DNA from: Paenibacillus harenae
GTDB lineage: Bacteria; Bacillota; Bacilli; Paenibacillales; Paenibacillaceae
Length of the DNA: 64,000 nucleotides
Reading direction: 5' to 3'
Assembly: GCF_030812415.1 (NCBI RefSeq)
Contig: NZ_JAUSST010000002.1
Coordinates: 558,001-622,000, forward strand
A model generated the notes under the pieces. That model saw only the letters and a list, made by a program, of their open reading frames with translations, had not been told where the DNA came from and did not search any database. Below, one piece after another: positions 1-9,152 of this stretch; position 1 is the stretch's first letter; each line of letters starts with the position of its first letter. The position numbers were made by a program, and so were the translations under genes.

Positions 1-291
1 GAATATGAGAATTCAGCTTTAACGATAGCGATTTCGAGCGGCAATGAAGAGATTGCCGAGCTGTTGCTGGGACATGAAGCCAATCCGAATTTGCAAGACA
101 GCTTTGGGTGGACGCCGCTTATGACTGCCGCATCGTACGGTGAGGAGGGTATGGCTAGACTGCTGCTGGAGAATGGAGCGGATACGAGTTTAACGGATGA
201 GAACGGGTGGACAGCCTTTGATTACGCCATGGATGCCGGTTATGAAACGCTCGCTCAGCTGCTGAAGCCAGGAATGGCAGAAGCAGCTTAG
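1..291 (+). CDS. Ankyrin-repeat protein, 3' part only
   Basis: The open frame runs in from the left edge, so the start is outside the window and only about 96 residues are visible. They form roughly three ankyrin repeats with the typical turn and helix signatures, for example GWTPLMTAASYG and GWTAFDYAMDAG with following ARLLLENGAD-like helices. Ankyrin repeats are protein-binding scaffolds; nothing here indicates the partner. The gene ends at TAA just before a strong hairpin shared with the tRNA genes that converge on it. The family call is secure, the function unknown. Confidence 0.8.
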   Translation, partial: EYENSALTIAISSGNEEIAELLLGHEANPNLQDSFGWTPLMTAASYGEEGMARLLLENGADTSLTDENGWTAFDYAMDAGYETLAQLLKPGMAEAA

Positions 292-323
292 CGGCGGCTT
301 CTGCCGCTTCGTTATACGTACAC

Positions 324-363
324 AAAGAAAGAGAAGCTTGAGTGCTCAAGCTTCTCTTTCTTT
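324..363. terminator. Bidirectional terminator
   Basis: An 18-base-pair perfect stem (arms 324-341 and 346-363, loop GTGC) has an A-run on its left side and a T-run on its right. It can therefore stop both the ankyrin gene (+) and the tRNA transcript (-). Confidence 0.8.
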
Positions 364-404
364 GATGTTGCTATGTATGATAACTGTACCTTATTGGTTC
401 ACGA

Positions 405-481
405 TGGTCGGGACGACACGATTTGAACATGCGACCCCCTGGTCCCAAACCAGGTGCTCTACCAAGCTGAGCTACGTCCCG
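405..481 (-). tRNA. tRNA-Pro (TGG anticodon)
   Basis: The reverse complement folds as a 77-base cloverleaf with acceptor CGGGACG/CGTCCCG, a D-arm with AGCTCAGC, the anticodon loop TTTGGGA (anticodon TGG), a TTCAAAT T-loop and an encoded CCA end. It reads proline CCN codons, mainly CCA. It lies 8 bases downstream of tRNA-Thr on the same strand, so both are probably one transcript ending at the 324-363 hairpin. Confidence 0.95.
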
Positions 482-489
482 TGAAGAGA

Positions 490-565
<76 letters not shown>

Positions 566-591
566 GCGTTATTCTCTTAGACACAAGATGT

Positions 592-621
592 ATTATTGCA
601 TATAACTCGTCCTTTATGCAA
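592..621 (-). promoter_or_regulatory. Candidate SigA promoter of the tRNA-Thr/Pro unit
   Basis: On the minus strand a TTGCAT box (616-621) is followed after 18 bases by AATAAT (592-597), about 27 bases before the tRNA-Thr 5' end. The spacing is at the upper limit for a vegetative promoter and the hexamers are not perfect. Confidence 0.4.
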
Positions 622-658
622 GCTTTTTTTTGAAAAAAATTTCGACTTTCTTCTAAGT

Positions 659-2092
659 CTATGATTTGCAACCGAACCACGCCTCGCTTAAGCGCCGAAT
701 ACCATCCTCCAACTGCGCTTCCTCCATGCCTCCGAACCCGATCATGATGTAGCCAGGCGGACAATCATCGGCATTGTTCCAATGATGCACTGGCGAATAG
801 ACGCGGCAATCCACGCGCTCCGCTAGCTGAAGAAGCTCTGTGCTGTCGCGCCCCTTTACATCCAGCAGCAAGTGAAGGCCGGACCGGTCGCCGATTACTT
901 CGACGAGCTCCCCCATCCAGTGCTGAATGGCAGCCGTAACCGCCTTGTGCTTTCCGTGGTAGATACGTTTCATCTTGCGTATATGTCTGGCGAAATGTCC
1001 CCGCTTCATGAACAGCGTAACCGCCTTCTGGATGATGGGGGATACGGGCTGGCTGTAACTCGCAAGCTTGCTTTGAACCGATGCCATTAATCGTGGAGGC
1101 AGGACGAGGTAGCTTAAGCGGGCCGCCGGCAGGAACGACTTCGACAGCGTACCCATATAGATTACCTTCTCGGCTGTATCTAACGCTTTGAGTGCGGGAA
1201 CAGGATGTCCGTAATAGCGGAATTCGCTATCGTAATCGTCCTCCAGCAGGAGTCCGTCGCAATCAATCGCCCATTGCAGCAGCCGTGTCCGTTTATGAAT
1301 AGGCAGTACCATGCCTACCGGAAATTGATGGGAGGGAGTGACGTAGGCGACCTGCACTTCTTCCGTATATAGACCTTCCACATGAATGCCGTCATATTCT
1401 AGCTTAATAGGCGATATGGAGCAGCCATGATTGCGAAGAACCGTCTTGACTCCCGAATAACCGGGCTCTTCCATGCCAATGCGGCGCTCACGAAGCGACA
1501 GTATTTGGCAGAGCATGCTCACCGAATGCTGGGTACCGGCGCAAACGACAATCTGCTCAGGCTTGCAATGGACGCCGCGCGATTCGAAGACGTATCGGGC
1601 AATCTCCTCGCGCAGCTCTACATCCCCCTGAAAGTGTCCGTAGCCGAGCACATCGCTTGACCTGCGCGAGACGGCATCGACGAGGCAGCTCTTCCACGCT
1701 TCATGAGGAAACCGTTCGATGTCCATATCGCCATACTGAAAGTCGTAGCGAACGTTGCTTAGCGGTGCCTTAGGCGTCACTGTTGCCGGCATATAGTTAT
1801 CAGTCCCGTCCGGCTCTGTTATTGGCCATACGAGCTCCTCAAGCGGCAATACGCGGTATCCGCCGCGTTGCTTGCTATCGATATAGCCTTCCGACAACAA
1901 CTGCTGGTAAGCCGATTCAATCGTATTTTTACTTACGCCGAGGTGCAGCGCGAGCTGGCGGATTGCTGGCAACTGTACGCCTTCGACAAGCAAGCCCGCT
2001 TCAATCTGGGAACGAATATATTTGTATAGCTGAAAATAGATCGGCTGATTGCCCTGTTTATCGAGTATTGGAGAAATGGCGATCATCGACAT
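659..2092 (-). CDS. MocR-type GntR regulator with aminotransferase-like domain
   Basis: This 477-residue protein has the MocR layout. A GntR winged helix-turn-helix (about residues 10-80, with LPAIRQLALHLGVSKNTIESA) is linked to a fold-type I aminotransferase-like domain (about 115-475). LSKSF in that domain carries the likely PLP-binding lysine. MocR proteins are usually PLP- or amine-responsive transcription factors rather than enzymes. The start follows a GGGGGTC ribosome site. The gene is divergent from a flavin/PNPOx-fold gene across about 106 bases containing a perfect inverted repeat, so it probably controls that neighbour and itself. The ligand cannot be read from sequence. Confidence 0.88.
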   Translation of the reverse strand: MSMIAISPILDKQGNQPIYFQLYKYIRSQIEAGLLVEGVQLPAIRQLALHLGVSKNTIESAYQQLLSEGYIDSKQRGGYRVLPLEELVWPITEPDGTDNYMPATVTPKAPLSNVRYDFQYGDMDIERFPHEAWKSCLVDAVSRRSSDVLGYGHFQGDVELREEIARYVFESRGVHCKPEQIVVCAGTQHSVSMLCQILSLRERRIGMEEPGYSGVKTVLRNHGCSISPIKLEYDGIHVEGLYTEEVQVAYVTPSHQFPVGMVLPIHKRTRLLQWAIDCDGLLLEDDYDSEFRYYGHPVPALKALDTAEKVIYMGTLSKSFLPAARLSYLVLPPRLMASVQSKLASYSQPVSPIIQKAVTLFMKRGHFARHIRKMKRIYHGKHKAVTAAIQHWMGELVEVIGDRSGLHLLLDVKGRDSTELLQLAERVDCRVYSPVHHWNNADDCPPGYIMIGFGGMEEAQLEDGIRRLSEAWFGCKS

Positions 2093-2123
2093 CGATTGCT
2101 GACCCCCTTCGGATTAGCTAATC

Positions 2124-2143
2124 TGTCACTTTTCGTAGTGACA
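2124..2143. promoter_or_regulatory. Candidate MocR operator (perfect inverted repeat)
   Basis: TGTCACT and AGTGACA form a perfect 7-base inverted repeat separated by TTTCGT. It is central in the gap between the divergent MocR gene and the PNPOx-fold gene. Position and symmetry suggest the regulator's operator. MocR proteins often also use direct repeats, so the full site may be larger. Confidence 0.5.
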
Positions 2144-2198
2144 AAGACAGCATAAGATGAGAGTAACACAGATCAAATCCATCTGGGAAGGTGAAGCC

Positions 2199-2741
2199 AT
2201 GTTTACCGTACGTCTCGATGCGAGGGAGTGCAGCGATCAATCGAAGATTGATGATTTTCTGAATCAAGCGCAGACCGGATTTCTCGGCCTGTCGGACGGC
2301 AAGCTGCCGTACGTCGTACCGCTTAATTTTGTATGGCGGAATGGTGCGATTTATTTTCATGGAGCTGAAGAAGGCAGGAAAGCGAGCGTGATAGAGAGCA
2401 ATAATGAGGCATGCTTCACGGTCAGTGAAAATTACGGAACGATCACGCATTCCGTCCCGGCACATACGGATACCGCTTATATGAGCGTTATGATATTCGG
2501 CAAAGCGGAGTATGTCACGGATAGGGAAGAGGCGCACGCAGCGATGCAGGCGCTGCTTGATAAGTATGTAGCCGGCTATTACAAGGATCCGCTCGCCAGA
2601 GCGCATTTGGAGCGGTATCGCTCCTCCAAAGGAAGCGCTACGCATGTCTGCAAAGTTACCTGCGAGTCATTGACGGCAAAGGAAAACGCAGCCGTTGAGG
2701 GCAAGATGTACAAGCAATCGCAAACGGTGAGAAACGTTTGA
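2199..2741 (+). CDS. Pyridoxamine 5'-phosphate oxidase-fold (NimA-like) protein
   Basis: The 180-residue product looks like a split-barrel flavin-binding protein of the PNPOx/NimA superfamily. The N-terminal strand region reads [19 protein letters not shown], followed by [15 protein letters not shown] and a central strand [13 protein letters not shown]. Relatives bind FMN, heme or F420 and act as reductases or in vitamin B6 salvage; the substrate is not evident. The ATG at 2199 is chosen because GGGAAGGTG lies just upstream; an upstream in-frame ATG at 2157 lacks a ribosome site. It is the likely target of the divergent MocR regulator. Confidence 0.8.
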   Translation: MFTVRLDARECSDQSKIDDFLNQAQTGFLGLSDGKLPYVVPLNFVWRNGAIYFHGAEEGRKASVIESNNEACFTVSENYGTITHSVPAHTDTAYMSVMIFGKAEYVTDREEAHAAMQALLDKYVAGYYKDPLARAHLERYRSSKGSATHVCKVTCESLTAKENAAVEGKMYKQSQTVRNV

Positions 2742-2762
2742 CCATGTGCAGTCGCACAAAAA

Positions 2763-2808
2763 AAGAGGATGCTGCTCCGCGATTCGAATCGCGGGGCAAC
2801 ATCCTCTT
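2763..2808. terminator. Bidirectional terminator between convergent genes
   Basis: AAGAGGATG...CATCCTCTT encloses a second stem, CCGCGATTCGAATCGCGG, giving a long near-perfect hairpin. It has A-rich sequence on the left and a T-rich tail on the right. It separates the convergent 2199-2741 and 2826-4145 genes. Confidence 0.75.
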
Positions 2809-2825
2809 GTTGCTTTAATTTAGGA

Positions 2826-4145
2826 TTAGGCCAGTTCACCTTCGACAATGCTCTCGTTCTGTTGAATGAGCATTTCGACTTTACGAATTCGGTTCTTGCT
2901 CGTCTCGCGGATAATAAACATGAGATTTTCGTAATGATGTTCCTTGCCGGGCTTCGGATCCTGGACTTGGCTGTACAGCCAGCCGCCCACCGTATCGACA
3001 TCCTCGTCCTCGAAGTTCGTACCCGTCATGTCTGATAGTTCATCCAGCGACACTTTGCCGTCCAGCAAGTAGCAGTTGTCCGCCAGTTGCTCAATGTCCT
3101 TGCGCTCGTCGGCGTCGAACTCATCGCGAATCTCGCCGACGATCTCTTCCAGAATATCTTCAATCGTGATGAGTCCCGATGTTCCGCCGTACTCGTCGAC
3201 CAGGATGGCGATATGAACGCGTTCCTGTTGCATTCTCTTCAGCAGCGACTTGACCGGCGTTACCTCGGATACGCTAAGTACCGGATGCACGAGCTTCTTG
3301 AACTCGAAGTTGCTGTTCGATTCGTATTGAAGGAAAAGCTGCTTCGTATTGATCATGCCGACGATATTATCTTTGCTCTCCAAAGCGACCGGGAAACGCG
3401 TATATTGTTCCTTGCGAATGATTTCCATGTTTTCTTGCAATGTTTTGTTCGTATATAAACAGATCATATCGGTACGGGGGACCATGATTTCCTTGGCCAG
3501 CAGCTCGTCGAACGCGAAGATTCGGCTCACGTAACCGTATTCGGTATTGTTGATCATCCCGCTTTGATAGCTTTCATTAAGAATAATTTGAATTTCTTCC
3601 TCGGTATGCGCTTCTTCATGCTCTTTGGCCGGTTTAAGGCCGAACAGTCTGACGATTCCGTTCGCCGAGCCGTTAAGCAACCAAATGAACGGGTACATAA
3701 GCGTATGGAAGAAAATAATCGGTTTTGCGGTCAGGAAGCTAATAAATTCGGCTTTCTGGATCGCCCATGTCTTCGGAGCAAGCTCGCCGACGACGACATG
3801 GAGGAACGTAACGGAAACGAATGCAATGAGAAAAGATAAAATATGGCTAACATCGCTATTTAGCTCAAGTCGTTCAAATAAGGGTAAAAGCATTTTTTCA
3901 ACGGTCGGTTCCCCCAACCAGCCCAGCCCGAGCGCAGTAATCGTTATACCTAATTGGCAGGCTGACAAGTAGGCATCCAGATTGCTCGTAACCCGTTGAA
4001 CGGCAAGCGCGTTCTTCCGGCCCTCAAGCACTAACTGATCGATTCTGCTGGAGCGAAGCCGGATAATCGCGAACTCCGTCGCCACGAAAAAAGCAGTTAA
4101 TAAAATAAGAAGAGCAATCATGAATAAATTGAATCCTATACCCAT
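2826..4145 (-). CDS. HlyC/CorC (DUF21-CBS) membrane transporter-like protein
   Basis: This 439-residue protein has the full CNNM/CorC layout. A DUF21 domain with three to four membrane helices covers about residues 1-185 (starting FMIALLILLTAFFVATEFAI). A CBS pair follows (about 205-335, with MVPRTDMICL and ILVDEYGGTSGLITIEDI), and a CorC_HlyC C-terminal domain ends it (about 350-425, VDTVGGWL). Relatives are implicated in Mg2+/cation export or resistance, with the CBS pair sensing nucleotides. The name hemolysin in this family is historical. It is a single-gene unit ending at the 2763-2808 hairpin. Confidence 0.88.
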   Translation of the reverse strand: MGIGFNLFMIALLILLTAFFVATEFAIIRLRSSRIDQLVLEGRKNALAVQRVTSNLDAYLSACQLGITITALGLGWLGEPTVEKMLLPLFERLELNSDVSHILSFLIAFVSVTFLHVVVGELAPKTWAIQKAEFISFLTAKPIIFFHTLMYPFIWLLNGSANGIVRLFGLKPAKEHEEAHTEEEIQIILNESYQSGMINNTEYGYVSRIFAFDELLAKEIMVPRTDMICLYTNKTLQENMEIIRKEQYTRFPVALESKDNIVGMINTKQLFLQYESNSNFEFKKLVHPVLSVSEVTPVKSLLKRMQQERVHIAILVDEYGGTSGLITIEDILEEIVGEIRDEFDADERKDIEQLADNCYLLDGKVSLDELSDMTGTNFEDEDVDTVGGWLYSQVQDPKPGKEHHYENLMFIIRETSKNRIRKVEMLIQQNESIVEGELA

Positions 4146-4422
4146 TTTCGTTTCTCACTACCCTTTTTGTTGTGAATTTTATTGTATTAGCCAACCATAT
4201 AAACGAGTGGTAATTAAACTATACCGAATGATTACAACAAATGACAACCGTCGTATGCAACGTTAAGCGACGTTATCGTACGATTAGCGGTATTTTGGAA
4301 AGCGCAAAGGCTTGTTTTCATTGAATATCGTCCCTTTACAAGCCTCTAATGCAGGCATATGATAAGTTCATAAGAACTTGTAATCATTTTTGACAAAGTC
4401 GTGTATGCGAGGAGGAAAGAAA

Positions 4423-5193
4423 ATGGAGTCCTTTACCCTTACCCGCAAAGAAATGGCGGAGCTATTGCTCTCTTTGCACGGCAGCAGCAGCCGGAGGCCG
4501 CTTCAAGTCCTGCAGAGCGCATGGGCGAAGTCGCATCAATACGATCTGGAGAAAGGGACGACATTGCCTGCCTTTCTCGCTACGCTTCTGCCTCCTATTA
4601 TAGAGAAGATCATTAAAGGCAGTGAGGTGAAAGGCTTCTCGCTGCAGGAAATATCGGCGCTTGGACAGCTGATCGAACATTCGAACCTTTCCATTACTTC
4701 TATGCAAAACTGGGTCAAAAGAGACTTTAAGCCGTATTTCGACTGTCCGAAGGCCGGCAAAAAATATTCGCTAAACCAAGCGGCGCTATTGTTCGTTATC
4801 GACGATCTGAAGTCGAATCTCGACTTTGAGTCGATTCGGAAGCTGTTCGATATCGTGCTCGGCAAGCCGGAGGACGAGAGCGTCGATCTCGTCGGTCCGA
4901 TCGAGCTGTATGCCGCGTACACCTCGATGTTCGAGGAGCTTGATGCCAACAACGACCAATTGCTCGATATTACCGGCCATCTCAAAGAGCAGCCGCATCA
5001 GGATCTGCTTGCGGAGCAGGTTATTCGCCATGCGGCCAATCGATTCGCGGACAGGCTCTCCGGACTGACGGACAAGCAGCGGGAAGCGATACGCAATATC
5101 CTGCTCATTGCCGTCATATCGATCCAAACGTCCTATTTCCATTCTCTCGTCAGACGTTATTGCAATGCGACCTTATTCCTGCATTCGACATAA
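4423..5193 (+). CDS. DUF1836 domain protein
   Basis: This 256-residue protein resembles the Firmicute DUF1836 family. It has an N-terminal helical region, then a MerR-like segment (NLSITSMQNWVKRDF... KKYSLNQAALLFVIDDLK). That segment suggests a winged helix that recognises DNA, but no target is known. The start at 4423 is set by a perfect AGGAGG eight bases upstream; an earlier in-frame TTG at 4390 has none. The 277-base upstream gap contains two small inverted repeats (AGGCTTGT/ACAAGCCT at 4308-4345 and AAGTTC/GAACTT at 4364-4379). They may be operator-like but are unassigned. Confidence 0.7.
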   Translation: MESFTLTRKEMAELLLSLHGSSSRRPLQVLQSAWAKSHQYDLEKGTTLPAFLATLLPPIIEKIIKGSEVKGFSLQEISALGQLIEHSNLSITSMQNWVKRDFKPYFDCPKAGKKYSLNQAALLFVIDDLKSNLDFESIRKLFDIVLGKPEDESVDLVGPIELYAAYTSMFEELDANNDQLLDITGHLKEQPHQDLLAEQVIRHAANRFADRLSGLTDKQREAIRNILLIAVISIQTSYFHSLVRRYCNATLFLHST

Positions 5194-5209
5194 AAAACGG
5201 GATAAAGGG

Positions 5210-5239
5210 TTGTGCAATATTGGTAATCTGTCCTATACT
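5210..5239 (+). promoter_or_regulatory. Candidate SigA promoter of the riboswitch transcript
   Basis: TTGTGC (5210-5215) and TATACT (5234-5239) are separated by 18 bases and lie directly upstream of the c-di-GMP aptamer, where the leader transcript must start. Confidence 0.5.
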
Positions 5240-5254
5240 GTACCTGATATAAAT

Positions 5255-5345
5255 AAACTGAAAAAGGCAAACTTGTCGAAAGGCAAGGACGCAAAGCTAT
5301 GGGCCTAAGGGGTAGCACGCTATGGCTGCCAGGCCGCCGGACAGG
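5255..5345 (+). ncRNA. Cyclic-di-GMP-I (GEMM-I) riboswitch
   Basis: The leader contains the GEMM-I core: GGCAAAC, a GAAA tetraloop, the invariant GGACGCAAAGC, GGGCCTAA, and the downstream GGCTGCCAGGCCGCC part that closes the second helix. This class binds the second messenger cyclic di-GMP. An intrinsic terminator at 5363-5406 is its probable expression platform, controlling the chemoreceptor gene that starts at 5437. The sequence alone does not show whether the ligand turns expression on or off. Exact ends are approximate. Confidence 0.85.
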
Positions 5346-5362
5346 TTAGAAGAGCTTTATTT

Positions 5363-5406
5363 AGCTATCCGCCTTCTGGGGACCGGATAGCTTTTTGCTT
5401 TTTTTT
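5363..5406 (+). terminator. Riboswitch-associated intrinsic terminator
   Basis: AGCTATCCG (5363-5371) pairs perfectly with CGGATAGCT (5384-5392) and is followed by a 14-base T-rich run. It sits between the c-di-GMP aptamer and the chemoreceptor start, so it is likely the regulated element. Confidence 0.8.
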
Positions 5407-5436
5407 CAGGTAGACAGAGGGAGCGGGAGAAGCAGC

Positions 5437-7233
5437 ATGAAAGCAACATCGTGGACAGCAACAGGAAAGGCAGGGCTTGCAAAAGCCTTGCAAGCAGTAA
5501 GGCGAGTAAGCTTGAATAAGTCGAACGGGAAGAAGATTACGACGAAGTTGTTTGCCATTTCCGCCATTATTACCGTATTTAACTTAGGAGCCGGCGCATT
5601 TATCTATACGCAGAACTTATCGGTTGCGAGCGCGGTACAAGAATCCGAGAAACTATCCGAGGCCGAACGCAATTACCAGGCGGTTTCGGGCAAGATGCTT
5701 AAGACGATGCTCCGGATGATCGACGTGATCGAGAACGGTACGGAGGAAGATAACGCTAATGCGATCAAGACCGATATGGAGACGGTACCAGCAAGCTTGA
5801 AGGAATTAGCGAAGCAGTTCATCGCCATGGACAATAAATATCCGCCCGATGAAGAAGGTCAAAAATATGTAAATCAAATCAAGGTTCTAGAGCTCGCTTA
5901 CAATCAGTTGAGCACGACTTCTATCGATGTCAATCAATTAACGGCCGAAGAGAAGTCGCTGCGCGTGTCGGATTTGATCAGTGTCTATACGATCATCATT
6001 GATTATTCCAAAGAAGCGATGGAGAAAAGACTGGCTGCCGACACGCAAGATACGCAGCAGTCGCTTAACAAAAGCATCGACAGCGCGAATATTATTATTC
6101 TCGTGAACATTATTTTGTTGGCTATACTGCCTGCTGTAATGATATTCGGTATTACCCGCTCGATCAGGACCGGCTTGACCGGCATCATGAAGCGGATCGA
6201 CGCGTATCGGAACAATCAATTCACCGAACAGGCGAGGCTGGCCCGTGCCGATGAATTCGGAGAGATCGACGCTTCGCTTGCCGACATGGGCAACAACCTG
6301 CGCCAGACGATCAAAGCAACGATTGACGTTAGCGGGACCGTGCTCGGCGTATCGAATCAGATGACCGAGAAGATCGGCAGCAACCGCGAAGCTTCGGAGC
6401 AGGTCAAAGACCAAATCGAGTCCGGCAAGACGTCGCTGCTTTCCCAATACGACGACGCATCCTCGATATCGGCGGTTACGGAGCAAATATCGGCAAGCTC
6501 GGAAGAGATTGCAGCGTCCAGCGAATACATAAACGGCGATATGCAGAAGATGAAGCAGGCGTCGCTGAGCGGCTCGGAGCAAATGGCCGGCGTCGTTCTG
6601 AAAGTGAACGAGACGGCTCTGCAGTTCGATAAGTTGACTGCCGTTTTCCAACTAATGACGGAACGTTACGGCAACGTATCGAAGTCCTTGGCAGGCATTC
6701 AAGATATTAATACGCAGACGAATCTGTTGTCGCTGAACGCTTCGATCGAATCGGCGCGCGCGGGCGAGCACGGCCGCGGCTTCGCGGTCGTTGCCGAAGA
6801 AATTCGCAAGATGTCCGGCCAGACCGATGCGATATCCAAGCAGATTACGAAGGAGCTGGCGCTTATTCAAGCGGATGTCGCGGCTAGCGGACGTACGATA
6901 AGCCAATTCTCGGAAGTAATCAAGTCTACTAGAGAGGCATCCGTGACGGCAAGCGAGACGTTCCAATCGATCGAAACGCAGAGCGGTATCTTATCCGTCC
7001 AGGTCAGCGAAATATCGACCGCGATCAACGAGATTACGCAAGGGATGACGCATATCGTATCCGCGGTAGACAATCTGCTTGAAAAATCGACGGAAGTGAA
7101 CGGACAGATGGGGGAAATCAGCGGTTTGTCCGACAAGCAGAACGGTATTTCCGACGAGCTGGGCGAGCTGTCGCAGCGGTTGACGGAATCGTCGGTGGCG
7201 CTGAAAGAACGGGCCTCGGTATTCAAAATTTAA
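5437..7233 (+). CDS. Methyl-accepting chemotaxis protein
   Basis: This 598-residue chemoreceptor has a first membrane helix (about residues 37-57), an extracytoplasmic four-helix-type sensor (about 60-210) and a second helix (about 213-237). A HAMP linker and a long cytoplasmic coiled coil follow. The hairpin tip reads [18 protein letters not shown] (about 428-445), the CheA/CheW contact signature with small substitutions from the common NLLALNAAIEAARAGE. The 5437 ATG is chosen because a TTG 42 bases upstream lies inside the terminator. Its c-di-GMP riboswitch ties receptor synthesis to the motile/sessile switch. The sensed ligand is unknown. Confidence 0.9.
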   Translation: MKATSWTATGKAGLAKALQAVRRVSLNKSNGKKITTKLFAISAIITVFNLGAGAFIYTQNLSVASAVQESEKLSEAERNYQAVSGKMLKTMLRMIDVIENGTEEDNANAIKTDMETVPASLKELAKQFIAMDNKYPPDEEGQKYVNQIKVLELAYNQLSTTSIDVNQLTAEEKSLRVSDLISVYTIIIDYSKEAMEKRLAADTQDTQQSLNKSIDSANIIILVNIILLAILPAVMIFGITRSIRTGLTGIMKRIDAYRNNQFTEQARLARADEFGEIDASLADMGNNLRQTIKATIDVSGTVLGVSNQMTEKIGSNREASEQVKDQIESGKTSLLSQYDDASSISAVTEQISASSEEIAASSEYINGDMQKMKQASLSGSEQMAGVVLKVNETALQFDKLTAVFQLMTERYGNVSKSLAGIQDINTQTNLLSLNASIESARAGEHGRGFAVVAEEIRKMSGQTDAISKQITKELALIQADVAASGRTISQFSEVIKSTREASVTASETFQSIETQSGILSVQVSEISTAINEITQGMTHIVSAVDNLLEKSTEVNGQMGEISGLSDKQNGISDELGELSQRLTESSVALKERASVFKI

Positions 7234-7246
7234 GATCGACAAGCAG

Positions 7247-7284
7247 GGAGTACGGGGCGACAGATGCTTCGTACTCCTTTTTTT
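7247..7284 (+). terminator. Intrinsic terminator after the chemoreceptor gene
   Basis: GGAGTACG (7247-7254) pairs with CGTACTCC (7270-7277), followed by seven T residues. Confidence 0.85.
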
Positions 7285-7374
7285 GGAACGGACTGGGGTA
7301 TCGAACGCCTTCGCTTCTGTCGATATAGTAGGAGTAACGGAGTTTAACCCTACATATTGGAGATAGGTGATACG

Positions 7375-9150
7375 ATGAGCGAAATGAACTTTCAAGTAAA
7401 TTTGCAGGGCATGATCGAACTGCTCTCCAAGCATCTATATTCGAATCCGGGCGTGTTCGCAAGAGAGCTGCTTCAGAATGGCGTCGACGCTATTACTGCT
7501 CGCAAGAAGCTCGGGCATTCCTTTGAACCGAAAATTTTGATCGAGCTTTATGCTTCGAAAACCGTCGTGATCCATGACAACGGCATCGGCTTAACGGAGC
7601 CGGAAATTCACCGCTTTCTTTCGCAGATCGGCAGTACGTCCAAACGCGAAGAGCTTGATGGCGGCGACGACTATATCGGCCAGTTCGGCGTCGGCATGTT
7701 GTCCTGCTTCGTTGTCAGCACGGAGATTGTGCTCATTACGCGTTCAGCGCTGGAAGGCGATACGCTGGAATGGCGAGGTCGTCAGGACGGTACCTACACG
7801 ATTCGAAAGCTTAAGCGCGAGGCGCCGATCGGTACATCGATTTATTTGACATGCAAGGAAGACTATGAGGAATATTACGAATGGTATAAATTAGAGCAGC
7901 TTATGACGCATTACGGCGAGTTTCTGCCGGTGCCGATCCTATTATCCGAGGATCGCTACGAGCGCAATATTAACGGAGCGCTGCCGCCATGGCAATTGGA
8001 CGGGCAGCTTGCCCTGGAGTACGGCGAGACGCAGCTCGGTCACCGGTTTCTGGAAGCGATCCCGATCAAGTCGCTGATCGGCGAAGCGGATGGCATTGCG
8101 TATATATTGCCTTATGCAGTCAGTCTGCAAGCGGAGAAGAAGCATAAGGTGTACGTGAAGCGGATGCTGCTATCCGATCAGATGAGTCAGATCTTGCCGG
8201 AATGGGCTTTTTTCGTAACATGCATCGTTAATGTCGGCGGATTGAAGCCTACGGCGTCGCGCGAATCCTTTATCGAGAATGAACTGTTCTTTACCGTCAG
8301 GGACGAACTCGGCCAATGCTTGAAGCGCCATCTTATGCTGCTGGCTCTGACGGATCCCGATTTGTTCGAGAAGATCGTGAAGATCCATTACGTTTCGCTG
8401 AAGGCGATGGCGGTCGAGGATGACGAGCTGTACCAGTTGTTCATTCGGTACCTCTCGTTCGAGACCCCTTACGGCATGATGCGAATGGGAGACATTTTGC
8501 AGCGGAGTTCGAATATCGTCGTATCGTCGACATTAGACGAGTTCCGGCAAGTGGCGCGCGTGGCGAAGGCGCAGAACGTTATGGTCATTAATGGTGGATA
8601 CGTGCATGACTTTGAACTCGTTCGCAAGCTGGAGGAGTACGATAAGGACACCCAGGTAGGAGTCCTTGATCCGATCAACTTCACTAATCTGTTCCAAGAT
8701 CTGACGGCCTCGGAGCTTATAACGGCGTCGCCGTTCCTTTCCCTTGCGGATAAGCTGCTGGAACGATTCCAATGCCGGAGCGCGGTAAAGCGGTTCGAGC
8801 CCGCGGAGCTTCCCGTTTTATACAATACGAATGAGGAATTCAACTTTTTGCGCATGGCGGAGCAGACGAGAGCGGAGTCGAACGAGTTGTTCGGCAGCGT
8901 TCTGGACGTCGTCATTCATGAAATCCATGAAGTGCCTTATGCAAGGCTATGTTTCAATTACAATAATCCGATCGTGCAGCAGGCGATCGACTGCGGCAAT
9001 CCGGAGATGCAGAAGCTTTGTATTGAAACCCTGTATACCCAGTCGCTGCTGCTCGGGCATTATCCCATGAGCTCGGAGGAGATGAAGCTGATGAACATGT
9101 CTTTCATGAGCGCCCTTTCGATAGGACTCGGTCAGGCAGGTGAGACATAA
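7375..9150 (+). CDS. Hsp90-family protein (HtpG-like, divergent)
   Basis: This 591-residue GHKL ATPase/chaperone is related to HtpG but shorter than its usual 620-630 residues. The N-terminal ATP site is intact: ELLQNGVDAI (about 31-40, the helix supplying the catalytic Glu and Mg-binding Asn), DNGIGL (about 67-72) and GQFGVGM (about 102-108). The middle domain keeps an SRE motif in ASRESFIEN. The C-terminal third is poorly recognisable. The ATG at 7375 is preceded by GGAGATAGGTG. A helical-repeat gene starts 3 bases after the stop, so the two are probably translated together. This is probably an Hsp90 paralog with its own clients rather than housekeeping HtpG; whether the genome also has HtpG cannot be seen here. 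Confidence 0.85.
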   Translation: MSEMNFQVNLQGMIELLSKHLYSNPGVFARELLQNGVDAITARKKLGHSFEPKILIELYASKTVVIHDNGIGLTEPEIHRFLSQIGSTSKREELDGGDDYIGQFGVGMLSCFVVSTEIVLITRSALEGDTLEWRGRQDGTYTIRKLKREAPIGTSIYLTCKEDYEEYYEWYKLEQLMTHYGEFLPVPILLSEDRYERNINGALPPWQLDGQLALEYGETQLGHRFLEAIPIKSLIGEADGIAYILPYAVSLQAEKKHKVYVKRMLLSDQMSQILPEWAFFVTCIVNVGGLKPTASRESFIENELFFTVRDELGQCLKRHLMLLALTDPDLFEKIVKIHYVSLKAMAVEDDELYQLFIRYLSFETPYGMMRMGDILQRSSNIVVSSTLDEFRQVARVAKAQNVMVINGGYVHDFELVRKLEEYDKDTQVGVLDPINFTNLFQDLTASELITASPFLSLADKLLERFQCRSAVKRFEPAELPVLYNTNEEFNFLRMAEQTRAESNELFGSVLDVVIHEIHEVPYARLCFNYNNPIVQQAIDCGNPEMQKLCIETLYTQSLLLGHYPMSSEEMKLMNMSFMSALSIGLGQAGET

Positions 9151-9152
9151 GC

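Noticed and set aside
5395..5436. Upstream TTG start for the chemoreceptor
   Set aside because: The TTG lies within the riboswitch terminator T-run, so the ATG at 5437 with GGGAGCGGGAG upstream is preferred.
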